Part shown: positions 13,401 through 23,274 of the stretch, one piece after another | Layout of the letters: each line of letters starts with the position of its first letter | Position numbering within the stretch: the stretch's first letter is position 1 | Origin: Saposhnikovia divaricata | Taxonomy: Eukaryota; Streptophyta; Magnoliopsida; Apiales; Apiaceae | Reading direction: 5' to 3' | Assembly (NCBI GenBank): GCA_036435485.1 | Contig: CM071599.1 | Span: 213,147,178-213,211,177 of the forward strand | Length of the DNA stretch: 64,000 nt | The notes under the pieces: model-generated | Databases searched by the model: none | Seen by the model: only the letters and a program-made list of their open reading frames with translations | What the model was told of the DNA's origin: nothing | Position numbers and translations under genes: made by a program

Positions 13401-14369
13401 CACCTCCTCTTCCTCGAGAGTCCTACTTCTCCTTAGTCCCTGCAACGAATTGCAAATGTGAGAACCACAGGCGGTATCTAATACCCAAGTAGAATTTTGA
13501 TTTATTGACATATTCACTTCAATCATGAACATACCTGAACCAGAAGCGACAGTCTCACTATCTTTCTTCTTTTTCATTTCTGCAAGGTAAACCTTGCAGT
13601 TCCTCTTCCAGTGCCCCACCTTGTTACAGTGAAAGCAAACAGCTTTGCTCTTGGGGTCTTCAGCTTTTGGTGGAACCGGCTTTTTCTCACCAACTTTCTT
13701 CTTCTTGGAAGGGTTCTTCTTCCTTTTCTTAGGATTGGAACCCTCACCAATTAGAAGAACAGAACTCTTCTTAGAGGGAAAATTCGATTCCGCAGTCTTC
13801 AACATGTTGTGGAGTTCAGCCAGGCTGACGTCCAACTTATTCATGTGAAAGTTCACAACAAACTGCGAAAATGAACCCGGAAGTGATTGCAAGACCAAGT
13901 CTTGAGTCAGTTCCCTATCCATGACAAAACCAAGTTGCCCAAGACGTTCAATCAAATTGATCATCTTAAGTACATGGTCATTCACGGATGATCCCTCAGA
14001 CATCCTACAACGGAACAGCTCCTTCGATATCTCATATCGAGCTGTCCTCCCTGCCACATCATACAACTCTTGCAGATGCCCTAGGATAGTGTGAGCATCC
14101 ATAAGCTCATGTTGCTTCTGTAGCTCATCGTTCATGGAAGCTAGCATGATACATTGAGCAACATTAGCATCATCTATCCACTTACGATACACAACATGTT
14201 CATCATTATGTGCATCGTCAGCAGGTTCAGCAGGCTTAGGTGATTCAAGCACATATTCCAGCTTCTCAACCCTGAGAACAATTCTCAAGTTTCGAAGCCA
14301 GTTAGCAAAATTCGGACCAGTCAATTTGTGAGCATCCAGTATGCTCCGGAGTGATAGTGCAGAAGACAT
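10449..14369 (-). CDS. Ty1/copia Gag-Pol polyprotein, single open frame
   Basis: About 1,306 residues with no stop or frameshift. I start at the ATG at 14369 (protein begins MSSALSLRSIL), since the 11 extra codons upstream look untranslated. Counting from the longer frame (14402), domains in order are: Gag with LTGPNFANWLRNL near the N-terminus; a CCHC zinc knuckle near residue 256 (CFHCNKVGHWKRNC); aspartic protease near 309 with LDTACGSHIC; the GAG-pre-integrase HHCC region; integrase with D (HTDVCG), D (RSDRGGEY) and E (GVSERRNRT); reverse transcriptase with YVDD near 991; and RNase H (YTDSSFQSE, YCDNNAA). All key residues are present except that the protease reads D-T-A where D-T-G or D-S-G is expected. 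The product would form particles and copy the element through RNA. Confidence 0.95.
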   Translation of the reverse strand: MSSALSLRSILDAHKLTGPNFANWLRNLRIVLRVEKLEYVLESPKPAEPADDAHNDEHVVYRKWIDDANVAQCIMLASMNDELQKQHELMDAHTILGHLQELYDVAGRTARYEISKELFRCRMSEGSSVNDHVLKMINLIERLGQLGFVMDRELTQDLVLQSLPGSFSQFVVNFHMNKLDVSLAELHNMLKTAESNFPSKKSSVLLIGEGSNPKKRKKNPSKKKKVGEKKPVPPKAEDPKSKAVCFHCNKVGHWKRNCKVYLAEMKKKKDSETVASGSGMFMIEVNMSINQNSTWVLDTACGSHICNSLQGLRRSRTLEEEEVILRMGNGARVAAKSVGSFDLHMPTGKTIVLNNCYFVPSIVRNIISIPMLDLDGFSFIIKNNECSILRDNVLYGCGVLNNGLYVCDIEHDLLQIEHTNKRKRDDENLTYLWHCRLGHISENRLRTLHKEGLLDPFDFESYPTCESCLLGKMTKSPFSGHGERAADLLGLVHTDVCGPMSTQAMGGFSYFITFIDDRSRFGYVYLMKHKSEAFEKFKEYKNEVEKQTKCSIKTLRSDRGGEYLSGEFLDYLKENGIVSQWTPPYTPQLNGVSERRNRTLLDMVRSMMSYANLPVFLWGYALETSAYLLNKVPSKSVPQTPYEIWKERKPSLKHVKIWGCLAYVKKVDPDKLESRSVKCSFVGYPKETLGYYFYTNHSVFVSRHATFLEKQFILEGNSGSKIELNEVQEAQTTTVQEETPVQTEQPSVVQPIRRSERVSRQPERYYGLVIENDNELSIVDDDDPMTYNEAMSSVDSEKWQSAMKSEMDSMYANQVWTLVEAPEDVNPIGCKWVYKRKIGADGQVETYKARLVAKGFRQRQGIDFDETFSPVALLKSIRILLAIAAYYDYEIWQMDVKTAFLNGKLEEEVYMTQPEGFVSKGNEHLVCKLLRTIYGLKQASRRWNIRFDETIKEFDFIKNIDEPCVYKKVSGSAVTFLVLYVDDILLIGNDIPMLQSVKVWLSKNFTMKDLGEASYILGMKIYRDRSRRMIGLTQGTYIEKVLKRFSMENSKRGLIPMSHEVSLSEKMSPKTPEERERMSKIPYASAIGSIMYAMLCTRPDVAYSISVTSRYQSNPGEDHWKAVKNILKYLRRTKDIFLVFGGSELKIEGYTDSSFQSESDSKSMSGYVFTLNGGAISWKSSKQSTTADSTAEAEYIAASEAAKEAVWMRKFVSELGVVPSIEEPIVLYCDNNAAIAQAKEPRSHKNSKHVLRRFHLIREIIERGDVKVERVDTHNNIADPLTKSLSQIHFDRHKEEMGIRYQGDWL

Positions 14370-14570
14370 AGTGTATATAGTAAATCTGTAAATGATAAAC
14401 ACATAACAACACTTAGCGAATATTCAATTTCATTTTAAACACTATATGAATCGGGTCTTTATTCATAAGTGACTCCCACTAGTTTATCTAATTTATTCAA
14501 CCCCCTTAAGTGAAAAATTAAGCATTCATAATGCTAGTGGGAATAGGGATCCTATATTCCATCACACAAC

Positions 14571-14873
14571 CTCGGCTGTGGCACGAAACGCCATGTGATG
14601 TTCAATAGGCAGACAACTCTTGTCAATTACATCTCATGTTATTCCCTAATAAAACTTTAGCCTCTTGAATAATTGAGTCACGGCTGTGGCACGACAAACT
14701 CAATATTCTAAGTCAAGTCTAACCCAACATTCCGTACAACTGAATCAGTCTCCAATGGCCCACGGCTGTAGCACGTAACGACCATTAGATTCTAATTCAT
14801 TGTACACATCTCTATGTAATAGACAAGTATTTCTTATTTCGAAATCAGAGCCCTCGGCTGTAGCACGAAACGA
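14571..14873. repeat. Four copies of a CGGCTGTRGCACG motif in the copia leader
   Basis: Copies start near 14571, 14681, 14761 and 14853, each CGGCTGTGGCACG or CGGCTGTAGCACG followed by an AC-rich stretch. Spacing is 80-110 bp, so they may be remnants of a degenerate tandem repeat of about 100 bp. Confidence 0.85.
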
Positions 14874-15625
14874 CAATGATTCAAAAATGAGAACTACTTT
14901 CTACCATGTTGGAAGGCTATGACCGACACAAGCCCGTTGTGTCATTGGCCAATTACTACTTGATATTATTTAATTTTAGAGGGATTATATTATGTTACAA
15001 TCATAATCATATTATAAAGAGATTCTTCCTTTTAAATTAAATATTTCAAATCAATAATCGATAATTGGATGATTCCCAGATCGGGGGGAGCATTGTCAAG
15101 AGGCGTCACTTAATACCCCTTTCTTACAGATCGAAATCCGTTTTTGACAGAATCATCCATTCTCTCAATATTGAAAATTCATATTTAATTACGTGTTTCA
15201 CAAACACAAGAATCTCATGATTGTATTCATAATATTATTATTAAGGCAAGAAACGATTCCTATTCTAGATTTTCTAGAGCACGCCTTATTTTGATTTAAG
15301 TTCACCTAAATCTATCATCGCATGGTAAACATAGGCATATATCACATATATAAAATTAAATCAACAAGTAAGCATGCAAGCAATATCATGTCACACAATG
15401 ATATAATGATGTATGGATTTATTATAGTATTTAAAAGCAATTAATCCAATTAAAACATGCTTTAAAACACTCCCATAAATATAAATAATTCAAAATTATT
15501 ATATAAAAAATATTTGACCACTCCATTAGATCCGTCTCGGAAATACGAATCCAACGATATATTGCACGCCCAAAACGGAGTTACGAAACTCCCAATAAAT
15601 CAAATTTATTGTGGACAGAAAATCT

Positions 15626-15729
15626 GTAACGCATGTCCGGAATGCGTTACAAGCATTTAAAGCCATTAAACGCTGTAACGCATCCGAGAATTGCGCAACA
15701 GTCTGTCACGCATTTCGGAAATGCGTGAC
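15626..15729. repeat. Three 25-nt hairpin units in the copia leader
   Basis: Units at 15626-15650, 15675-15699 and 15705-15729, each exactly 25 nt and following GTNACGCAT...NTGCGNNAC. The first has 9-bp arms and a 7-nt loop; the third is a perfect inverted repeat with 12-bp arms around one base; the second pairs imperfectly. A C run follows the third directly. Confidence 0.9.
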
Positions 15730-16301
15730 CCCCCCCCCCCCGCGTTTGCGCTGCACGCGCGTCAGACACAGCCAGCAGCAGTTTTTTTTTTTTTTTAAAA
15801 TAAATTGCCGACCGTTGCTGTTGTAACTGCTGCCATGACTTACCAAAAAAAAAAACGCCTGACTCATTAAAAAACGTAATAACTTTTATTATTTATTATT
15901 ATAATTTTAATATTAATAAATTAATTAACAATTAATTAATAAATTAATAAAAATTATAAAAACATGATTTCAGAAAATCATCAGTAGCAGAAATATCAAA
16001 TTAGGAGGGGTTCCTTGTGCAAAATTTTTAATTCATATTTTTCACATGCATAATTATTTTATGAATTTTAATTAAAACAATTTTAAAAAATTCATAACAA
16101 ATAATCTACACATCACAAAATTATGAAAAAATACCTAGATGATCCACAACACTTGTAGAATCCAGATCAGTGGTCAAAACCTCATGCAAACATTATTTCG
16201 AATTAATTCATAATTAAATCTAAATAAACTTGCAAAAATCATAATAAATCCATACATGCATAAAAAAATCTGAAATTTTTTATGTGAATCTCTATATGCA
16301 G

Positions 16302-16319
16302 AACCTAGCTTTGATGCCA
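16302..16319 (-). promoter_or_regulatory. Primer-binding site of the young copia element
   Basis: On the minus strand it reads TGGCATCAAAGCTAGGTT, starting one base after the end of the 5' LTR. It resembles the initiator-methionine tRNA complement TGGTATCAGAGC used by plant copia elements, with a few mismatches. Confidence 0.8.
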
Positions 16320-16320
16320 T

Positions 16321-17877
16321 TGAAGGAATTTACGGATGGGCGGAAGCGTGGTATAACAATTATTTCCGTAAAAACCATATAATCGCACATATAGAAAATC
16401 ATATAAAATGAAAATAGCGAGGAATCGTGATCATACCTTGAAAAATCGAAGCTTTATAAAATGGTTTCTCGCAGTTGCTTCTCAGAGTGTGAAGCACTCT
16501 ACCGGTATCCACCAAGATAAATTTCTTCGATGAAGCTTTTTATAAAAACAAGGTTTTATAAAATGGAGGTTTGAGAGAGAGAGAGAGAGATGAAGAAGAT
16601 GGAGGCTTTAAGTTTTTCACAAAAACCAAGTCAATCAAAAGTGTCCTCATCTCATTCTATTTATAGGGCACAAGTAGGTTTTTAACATTAATATATCATT
16701 ATATATTAATATATAAATCCTACACTTTACCTTATAAAATGTTAAATAATAATTAAAATAATTTTAATCATTATTAAAACAACTTGCTCTCTCAAAATAC
16801 CTTCATCAATAAATTAATCTTTTTATGGTGTGACCCTGTAGGTTCAATATTAAGCCGGTAGTAGAAATAAATAATAATAAACTTTTTATTTATTATTTAT
16901 ATGAATTCTAAAATTCATTAAATATAATTAACTGATTAATTATATTTATTCTACATCGTGAGTGATGCTTCTCAACATATCGCGACTATCCGGATAATAT
17001 GAATTCACTGCTTAGAATACCAAGAACCTGTCAGTGCTAGTTACCGTACAATCAATTCCTTCTACCCTACAATATCCCGATTAAATACAAGGCATGGATC
17101 TCGTGTCAGGCCTATCAAATTTAATCATATGATTTCTTATTCATAACGCAAAGTTCATATTAATGCAAATTAGAAACTCCTTTCTAATTTCATACACTCT
17201 GGCCAGAGATTCCAGAACTCGCATACTAAGAATAACATAGGATATTCACTTCCTTACTGGAAGGGGTAGATTCTTTATTGATCGTTAACTATCTCCATAC
17301 ATAAATCCCTGTACCCAGAATAGACCTAATGGATGTCCTTGAGACTAAGGACTAAACCAAAGCACAGTTCATTATATACAAGATTACTCTAACGATCTCA
17401 AGTCAAAGGACACTTGTACAACTATCACTCAGTGAATAACTATTGACACGTGAGTAAACTCCATTAGTTGTCCAACTTATCGAGTCATGTTCAGTGAACT
17501 TATTCCCTAATAAGCACCTACATACTAGCTATAGTGTCACCACACAAATGCCTATGAGAACAGACATCCTCCTGACGGGAGCAAGCATAATATGTACCAA
17601 TCTTTGCGGATTCACTAACTTCCGATTAGTTATCCTATGATCAGGAACTGTTTAAGTCTAGAGTTATCATCTTCTAGATCTCACTATTATAATCTCATTA
17701 TAATTATAGAAGCTTTACTCTAAACTATGGAACATCTTATTTAAAACACTTTAAACAGATAATGCCCGTAATAAAATCAAAACAAGTCTTTTATTATTAT
17801 TAATGAAATCAAACAAGAATACATGAAAGTTCTTCCTAACTCATCATACATGATTGGATTTAGGACAAACACTTTCA
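16321..17877 (-). repeat. 5' LTR of the young copia element
   Basis: 1,557 bp, the upstream LTR for the minus-strand transcript. It should contain the promoter and transcription start; I did not place a TATA box with confidence. Confidence 0.97.
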
Positions 17878-20800
17878 AATACTTGCCTCAGATCCTTAGC
17901 TAATACGTAGCACCGAAGTAATACAACTATCTTCTTCTATTTTACGGCATCAAAATCTTCTATTTCAATCATTCGTTGGTTTGACGCTCTTGCGATTGTC
18001 ACGAGTCTGATCCGCTGACATCGAGTCCGCGCGTCTACTTCAATATCTACGACGGAAGAAAATAATTGGAAATATCCCCTTTGAACATAGGCATTTTCCC
18101 GGTGTTAAGACACCTCACAATAAATCCAACAATCCATAAATAATAATGTATCCATCTCCACCATTTTCATAACCCACAAAGAATACCACATCTATCTCCA
18201 ACCCTCTTCATTATATCTCCGCTGACAAACCTAAGTCAATACTTACCAATTAATCCTCGATAAAGAAATAGAAATATAATTACAATGCTTAATCCTCGAA
18301 GTAAACACTTCGATAATTCACATCGCACGTAAAGAGACTAATAAGTAGATCACATAATCACATAGCACGTATTTCACATAGCAGATACGACTCACAAATA
18401 AAAGAGCACTCAAAGTATTTTTAGAATATTTAAAATATTTTTAAAGCACTTAAAAGAATTTTAGAAGATTTAATTAACCCTTTTTGAATCAAAAAGGATC
18501 GTTAATAAACCCTCCGAGTAATTATTGGATCCCCAAAATATTTAATAATGATTTAATCCGGCTTACAAATAAATTTTTAGAAATTTTAAACTATTTTTAT
18601 CACTTCTGGATTATTTTTAGAATTTTAAAACAATTTTATTTCATTTTAAACAAATAAAGAAATAAATATTAAAGGTAAACTAATATTTATAAAATAAATA
18701 AATTATTTTATTTTCCAAAATAATTAAATTTGATTATTTCTCATCATATTTAAATAATATTTAATTAATTAAATTAATTGATTATTATTATTAATTAAAC
18801 AATCAATTTAAATTAATTAAGATATTAGATAAATAGATTTAAAATAATCAAATAAAATAAATTTCGAATTAAAAATAATTTATTAAAATTTTAAAACTAT
18901 TTTTCGAAATTAAAAATAATTTTTCGAAATTTAAAAATAATTTTTCGAATTTTTAAAAGTATTTTTCGAATTTCTGAAAATCAAATTCGAATTTATAAAT
19001 AATTTTGAAAAATAATTTTCCAAAACCATTTTTCAGAATTGGATTTTCAGATTTTAAGGATTAAACAGGTACTATTCATCACCATCTTCACTTGAATGCT
19101 CCAAGAACACCACCTCCATCAATGGAGGTTGCCCAGTTTTCCGGTAACCGGAAAAATTTTCTGGCAATGCTCAAAACGTACCAATTATTACGTTTTTAAG
19201 TACCAAACTAACTCCAAATTACATTCTAAACTCAATTATACCATTCATTCATTCCCAGATTCGACCAAACCAAAAATCCGGCCAAAATTCAAACTAACTC
19301 CGGCAAAAAAAACGTTTTTCTACACTTCGAAACCAAATTGTATGTTTAACATCACAAAATGAAGCTTATAACTCATATAATCTAACCCCTAACACCTTAC
19401 ATACAAACAATCAACACAAGCTTTGCAAGAATGATTTGAAAATTGGGCATAAACTAACAAACTTGAATATCACAATCCGGCTATAGAATGATACAATTAA
19501 CTACATGAATCGACTCTAAATCATCATATAAAGCTATTGGAAGCATCAAACAACCCGAAAATCACCCAATCAAAAAGTCCTAAATTAGGCTCAAGAACCC
19601 TAATTTTCGAATTGATTAAACTAGCAATAGAACAATGAAATTGAACATATAATTGGACTCCTGGAATCAATATGAAGCTATACAAACCATCAATTCAACC
19701 GGAAAAGCAAAGAATCAAAAAACCCCAAATTCTAACATGAACCATAGTTTTGCAGAATTAAAGAAAAATTGATATAAAATCGAAAATTTACTCTCTGATG
19801 AAATTGATTGTAGATTATGAAACTAGAGATCAAGAGATTTGATTCGAGTATAAGAACAACAAAATCCGATATCAGAATCACTTTCAAATTCAGCTTTGAT
19901 CCTCAAGAACAGGAGAGAGAAAATATTTATTTTTATGTTTATTTATAATAAAAACTGATTTTTATGAATTTTTAATAAATAAAAAAAATTTGATTGCTAT
20001 TTATATAACTCAAAAATTAATACCCAAAAATATTTTTAACCCCTAATTAAAATCATTAAGCCATAAAAATAATTTTTATGGGATAAAAATGTAAAATTTT
20101 TAATTTTAAACAAATACAAGATATATGCCAAAATTTCCCAAAAATTATGAATATTACAAAAATTACAAAATAATGCATTTTTGAATATCCTAATGTTATA
20201 TAAAAATAATTTTATCAAAAATAAGGCCTCGAATTCAATATAGGGACTGAGTCCGGAAATTAAAATGTGAAATAACTATATTTTAAAAATATAAAAATTA
20301 CAGAAAAATAGAATAAAATATTTTATGCTACACAGAAGTCACATAACACATACGAGATAATTTTCCTATTTAATAAAAATCATAACGTGTTTAAATGCAT
20401 TAAAAATAAACTAACACACAGTAAATTAAACTAAAAATATATTTTAATATAATAAATTACAGATAATTTTCCCTGATTGATCAAAAATATAAAATACAAA
20501 ATTTTCAAATATTTTCATAATGCACACAAATATTAATGGGGCACGGATAAGATACTGGGTAAAATTTTAGTGCGAGAAAAATATAGTTTTCATCCTTAAA
20601 ATTCTAAAATAATCTCAAGTTACCAAAAATGTGAAAATACTAAATTTTAAACATTTTAATAATTTATACAAATAAAACTTTTGTACACGGGCAGAATATC
20701 GGGTATAATTTTTGTACCAATAAACTTCCAACTCGATCCATAAAATTTTAAAACAAACTCAATTTATCACTTTTGATAAAAATATAAATTTTTAATAAAA

Positions 20801-20993
20801 TAAACATTTTTACTAACACAGACAGTACCAAATACAGTCTACCCGAATAACCTATTAACAATTAAACACATAACTGCATTCAAATTAAAATTAAATATTC
20901 ACAATCTTATTATTCCTTTATGGAAAACCAATAAAATATTTAAATAATAATAATAATAAATCCGGAAAAAAAAATCGGGGTTGTTACATAAGT

Positions 20994-23274
20994 TCCATAC
21001 AAAGAAAGTTTAAAAGTAATTTTGAGTTATGATAAAAAAAGAATCGATTGCCAATTTCAACATATAATTTTTTACTTGTTGCTAAATAAATAATGTCAAT
21101 TATGATTTTTATAACAAAAAATTATTAATTTGAAGAAAAATTAGCAACAAATCCTATCATTTTTATTGGTCTTAAGGGGTAATAGAATTTATAAAAAAGC
21201 AATAAATATGTTATTTAATAGTATTTTTTCAATAAAAAAACATAATCAAATTCTTATGTTCAGTATTTAACATAATTTGGATCTAAAAATTATTGAAAAA
21301 TGAATACAAAATTTGAAAATTTGAGAAAGCCAACTTTAACTCGAAAAATCAACAATAAAGGACTGCAACACACCTGTCAATTGCATTGAAAGAAGAATTA
21401 ATTGAACAAAAAGAGTTGATTAGGAAGAAAATGTATCTTTAAGTGATGAAAATCAACAAAGTGCTTGAAGAGTTTAATAATTTGACACTTACAAATTTGG
21501 ATGTGCATGGAGAATTTTCTAAGACAAACAAGCACTACAATAGTCGACATATTCACTTTTGTGAATGAGCAAATCTATTCAAGGGAAGAAAGCTTCAAAA
21601 TTCGACACATTGAGATTTGGTGTGGATTGTGATCGACCCGAAAATAACCCATTTTGATTCAAAAATAATTAAAAGTAGTTATTTTAATTATAATTATAAT
21701 AAAATAATTTTATATATAATATATTATATTGACATTTTTATAATGACAATTGAATTGTAATTATTTTAATAACATGCCAATATATCAAACATATATATAT
21801 ATATATATAATGAGTCCCCTTCTAGAGAGGACCTGTTACAATAGAACCACTTTTTTTTTGAAAAAAAAATTTCCAAAAATTTTTTTATAAAAAAAAGAAA
21901 TTCGCCATCACCACGTCACTGCTGACGTGGTACTGCTACATCACCACTGCTGACGTGGCAGTGTCACGCCATCAGTGACATCATCATTGATGACGTGGCA
22001 CTGCCACGTCAGCAGTGATGACATGGCAGCTGACGTCAGCACTGCCACGTCAGCAGTGGTTCTGTTACAGGATCAGAATTTTTTTTGGTTTTTTTTTTTT
22101 TTTATAGAACCAAAAAAAATTAATCTTTTTTTTATAGAACCAAAAATTAAAACTTTGATTCTACTATAGAATCATATAAAATTAGTAGTTCTCTCATATT
22201 CTCTATATAAGAAGGTCCTCTCTAAAATAATGGCCTATATATAATTATATAGTGTAAATGTTCATGTTATATATATAATATATTATACTCCTATATTTTT
22301 AAATTTCAGGTCGGGTTCGGGTATTCTGGATCAATCGACACTAACCCGAATTTTTTAGGTACAATTATGCAACCCGAACCCGACCCGAAACTCAATATTC
22401 CAATATGATGATTTTTTTTTTATGACAAATCGTAATTCATATTCTTTTATGTTGAATTCGTGTGGAGTTTCGAATTGTGTAAAATTTTACCACCCGTTAT
22501 ACACACTAACACACAGGAAATTACTAGTGGATTTGGACTGGCTTAAACAAATATTTAGATTTATCTATCCCTGATCTCCTTGTCCTTGTCTATTGCAGTT
22601 GTCTACTTGTTTTATAGTTATTATTCCGTGACTATGTTCTGATCTGTGAGAGTGAGACTGACTCTGTGCTTAAACAAGTGAGTCAAACGCTATTATAATT
22701 ACTGGTTTATCTCTGCATCTTTATTGTAACAAAAGAATTACTTGATTATGTGCATAATGCTTTCTTTGTGCATAATGTATTTACCAGGTCATAAATTATG
22801 GTGGAGTCCAAACCATATACACCAACGTTTGCTAAAGTAACCATTTAAATAAGCTATGAATTGTCATCAACTACACGTATAAAATATAATTAGTAATTTT
22901 CCTTGTATCTTAACATGCACCACCAAATAATCCAGCTTAGTATAAGTATTAAGCTTTGTTATTGTATAATATAAGTATTAGTTTGGTCTGAGGATGGTTG
23001 TTTAATTTGGTGATACGGCTACTGCAGTGCAGAAGGCAGATATGCATGCTCATATTGGGTCAAAGTTGCCAACTTTACCATGTTAATCTTTGTCTGGCAA
23101 TAAGTCTGCTACTCCGCAATACATTCTTCATTTAATCATTTTTATGCACTTCTGTTACATTAAGCCTAATATTAACAAGAATTAGAAAATAAGGGATTAT
23201 GTGACATCAATTATGAAAGGCTTCAACTACATAATGAAGTTCAATTTCACTTGATCTTGAAGAATTAAAGCCAG
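20994..23274. other. AT-rich intergenic DNA with one foldback element
   Basis: No host gene is recognised. It holds a TA microsatellite (about 21791-21810), the foldback element at 21818-22230, and ordinary AT-rich spacer up to the exonuclease gene. Confidence 0.5.
21818..22230. mobile_element. Foldback/MITE-like element with TGACGTGG-rich core
   Basis: Inverted ends TAGAGAGGACCT (left, near 21834) and AGGTCCTCTCTA (right, near 22213), with poly-T and poly-A arms. The core (about 21905-22060) is a dense array of TGACGTGGCA and TGCCACGTCA words in both orientations, joined by AGCAGTG. It adjoins a TA repeat. No coding sequence. The core motif recurs in the foldback elements at 28.1-29.0 kb. 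Exact outer limits are uncertain. Confidence 0.7.

Larger units (their letters stand above)
14370..16300 (-). other. Untranslated leader of the young copia element
   Basis: About 1.9 kb between the primer-binding site and the polyprotein start, with no supported coding sequence. It contains two sets of repeated motifs (listed separately), a C13-14 run near 15728-15741 and a long T run near 15782-15796. Long leaders in plant copia elements usually carry RNA packaging and dimerisation signals; that role is inferred here. Confidence 0.7.
8878..17877 (-). mobile_element. Full-length young Ty1/copia retrotransposon (9,000 bp)
   Basis: Two direct repeats of exactly 1,557 bp (8878-10434 and 16321-17877) bound the element, which is flanked by AATAC on both sides (8873-8877 and 17878-17882). 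The segments I compared between the two LTRs are identical, so insertion was recent. Transcription runs on the minus strand: the 5' LTR is the right copy, with a primer-binding site next to it, and the left copy follows a purine-rich tract. One open polyprotein frame fills 10449-14369. A leader of about 1.9 kb separates it from the 5' LTR. LTR length and the Gag and RT motifs suggest the Tork/Angela side of Ty1/copia; the lineage is an inference. Confidence 0.97.
7668..20988 (-). mobile_element. Large LTR-like element (probable solo LTR) split by a copia insertion
   Basis: Starts TGTAACGCCCCC and ends GGGGTTGTTACA, flanked on both sides by TAAGT (7663-7667 and 20989-20993), the 5-bp duplication expected of an LTR integrase. 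Removing the copia element and its duplicated AATAC leaves about 4.3 kb with no gag or pol coding. The TGTAAC...GTTACA ends are common in plant Ty3/gypsy LTRs with long LTRs. The left arm (about 8080-8140) read on the minus strand resembles the GCTGAGC...GCTCAT region often near the 3' end of such LTRs, so I infer minus orientation and a solo LTR. A non-autonomous element without pol is the alternative. The right arm (17883-20988) is very AT-rich, with short near-tandem repeats around 18886-18975. Confidence 0.75.

Noticed and set aside
15611..15826. A 71-residue frame in the copia leader
   Set aside because: It runs through the hairpins, a C run and a T run; composition is that of noncoding leader.
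19096..19362. An 88-residue frame in the right arm of the large LTR-like element
   Set aside because: No family resemblance and located in noncoding LTR-type DNA.
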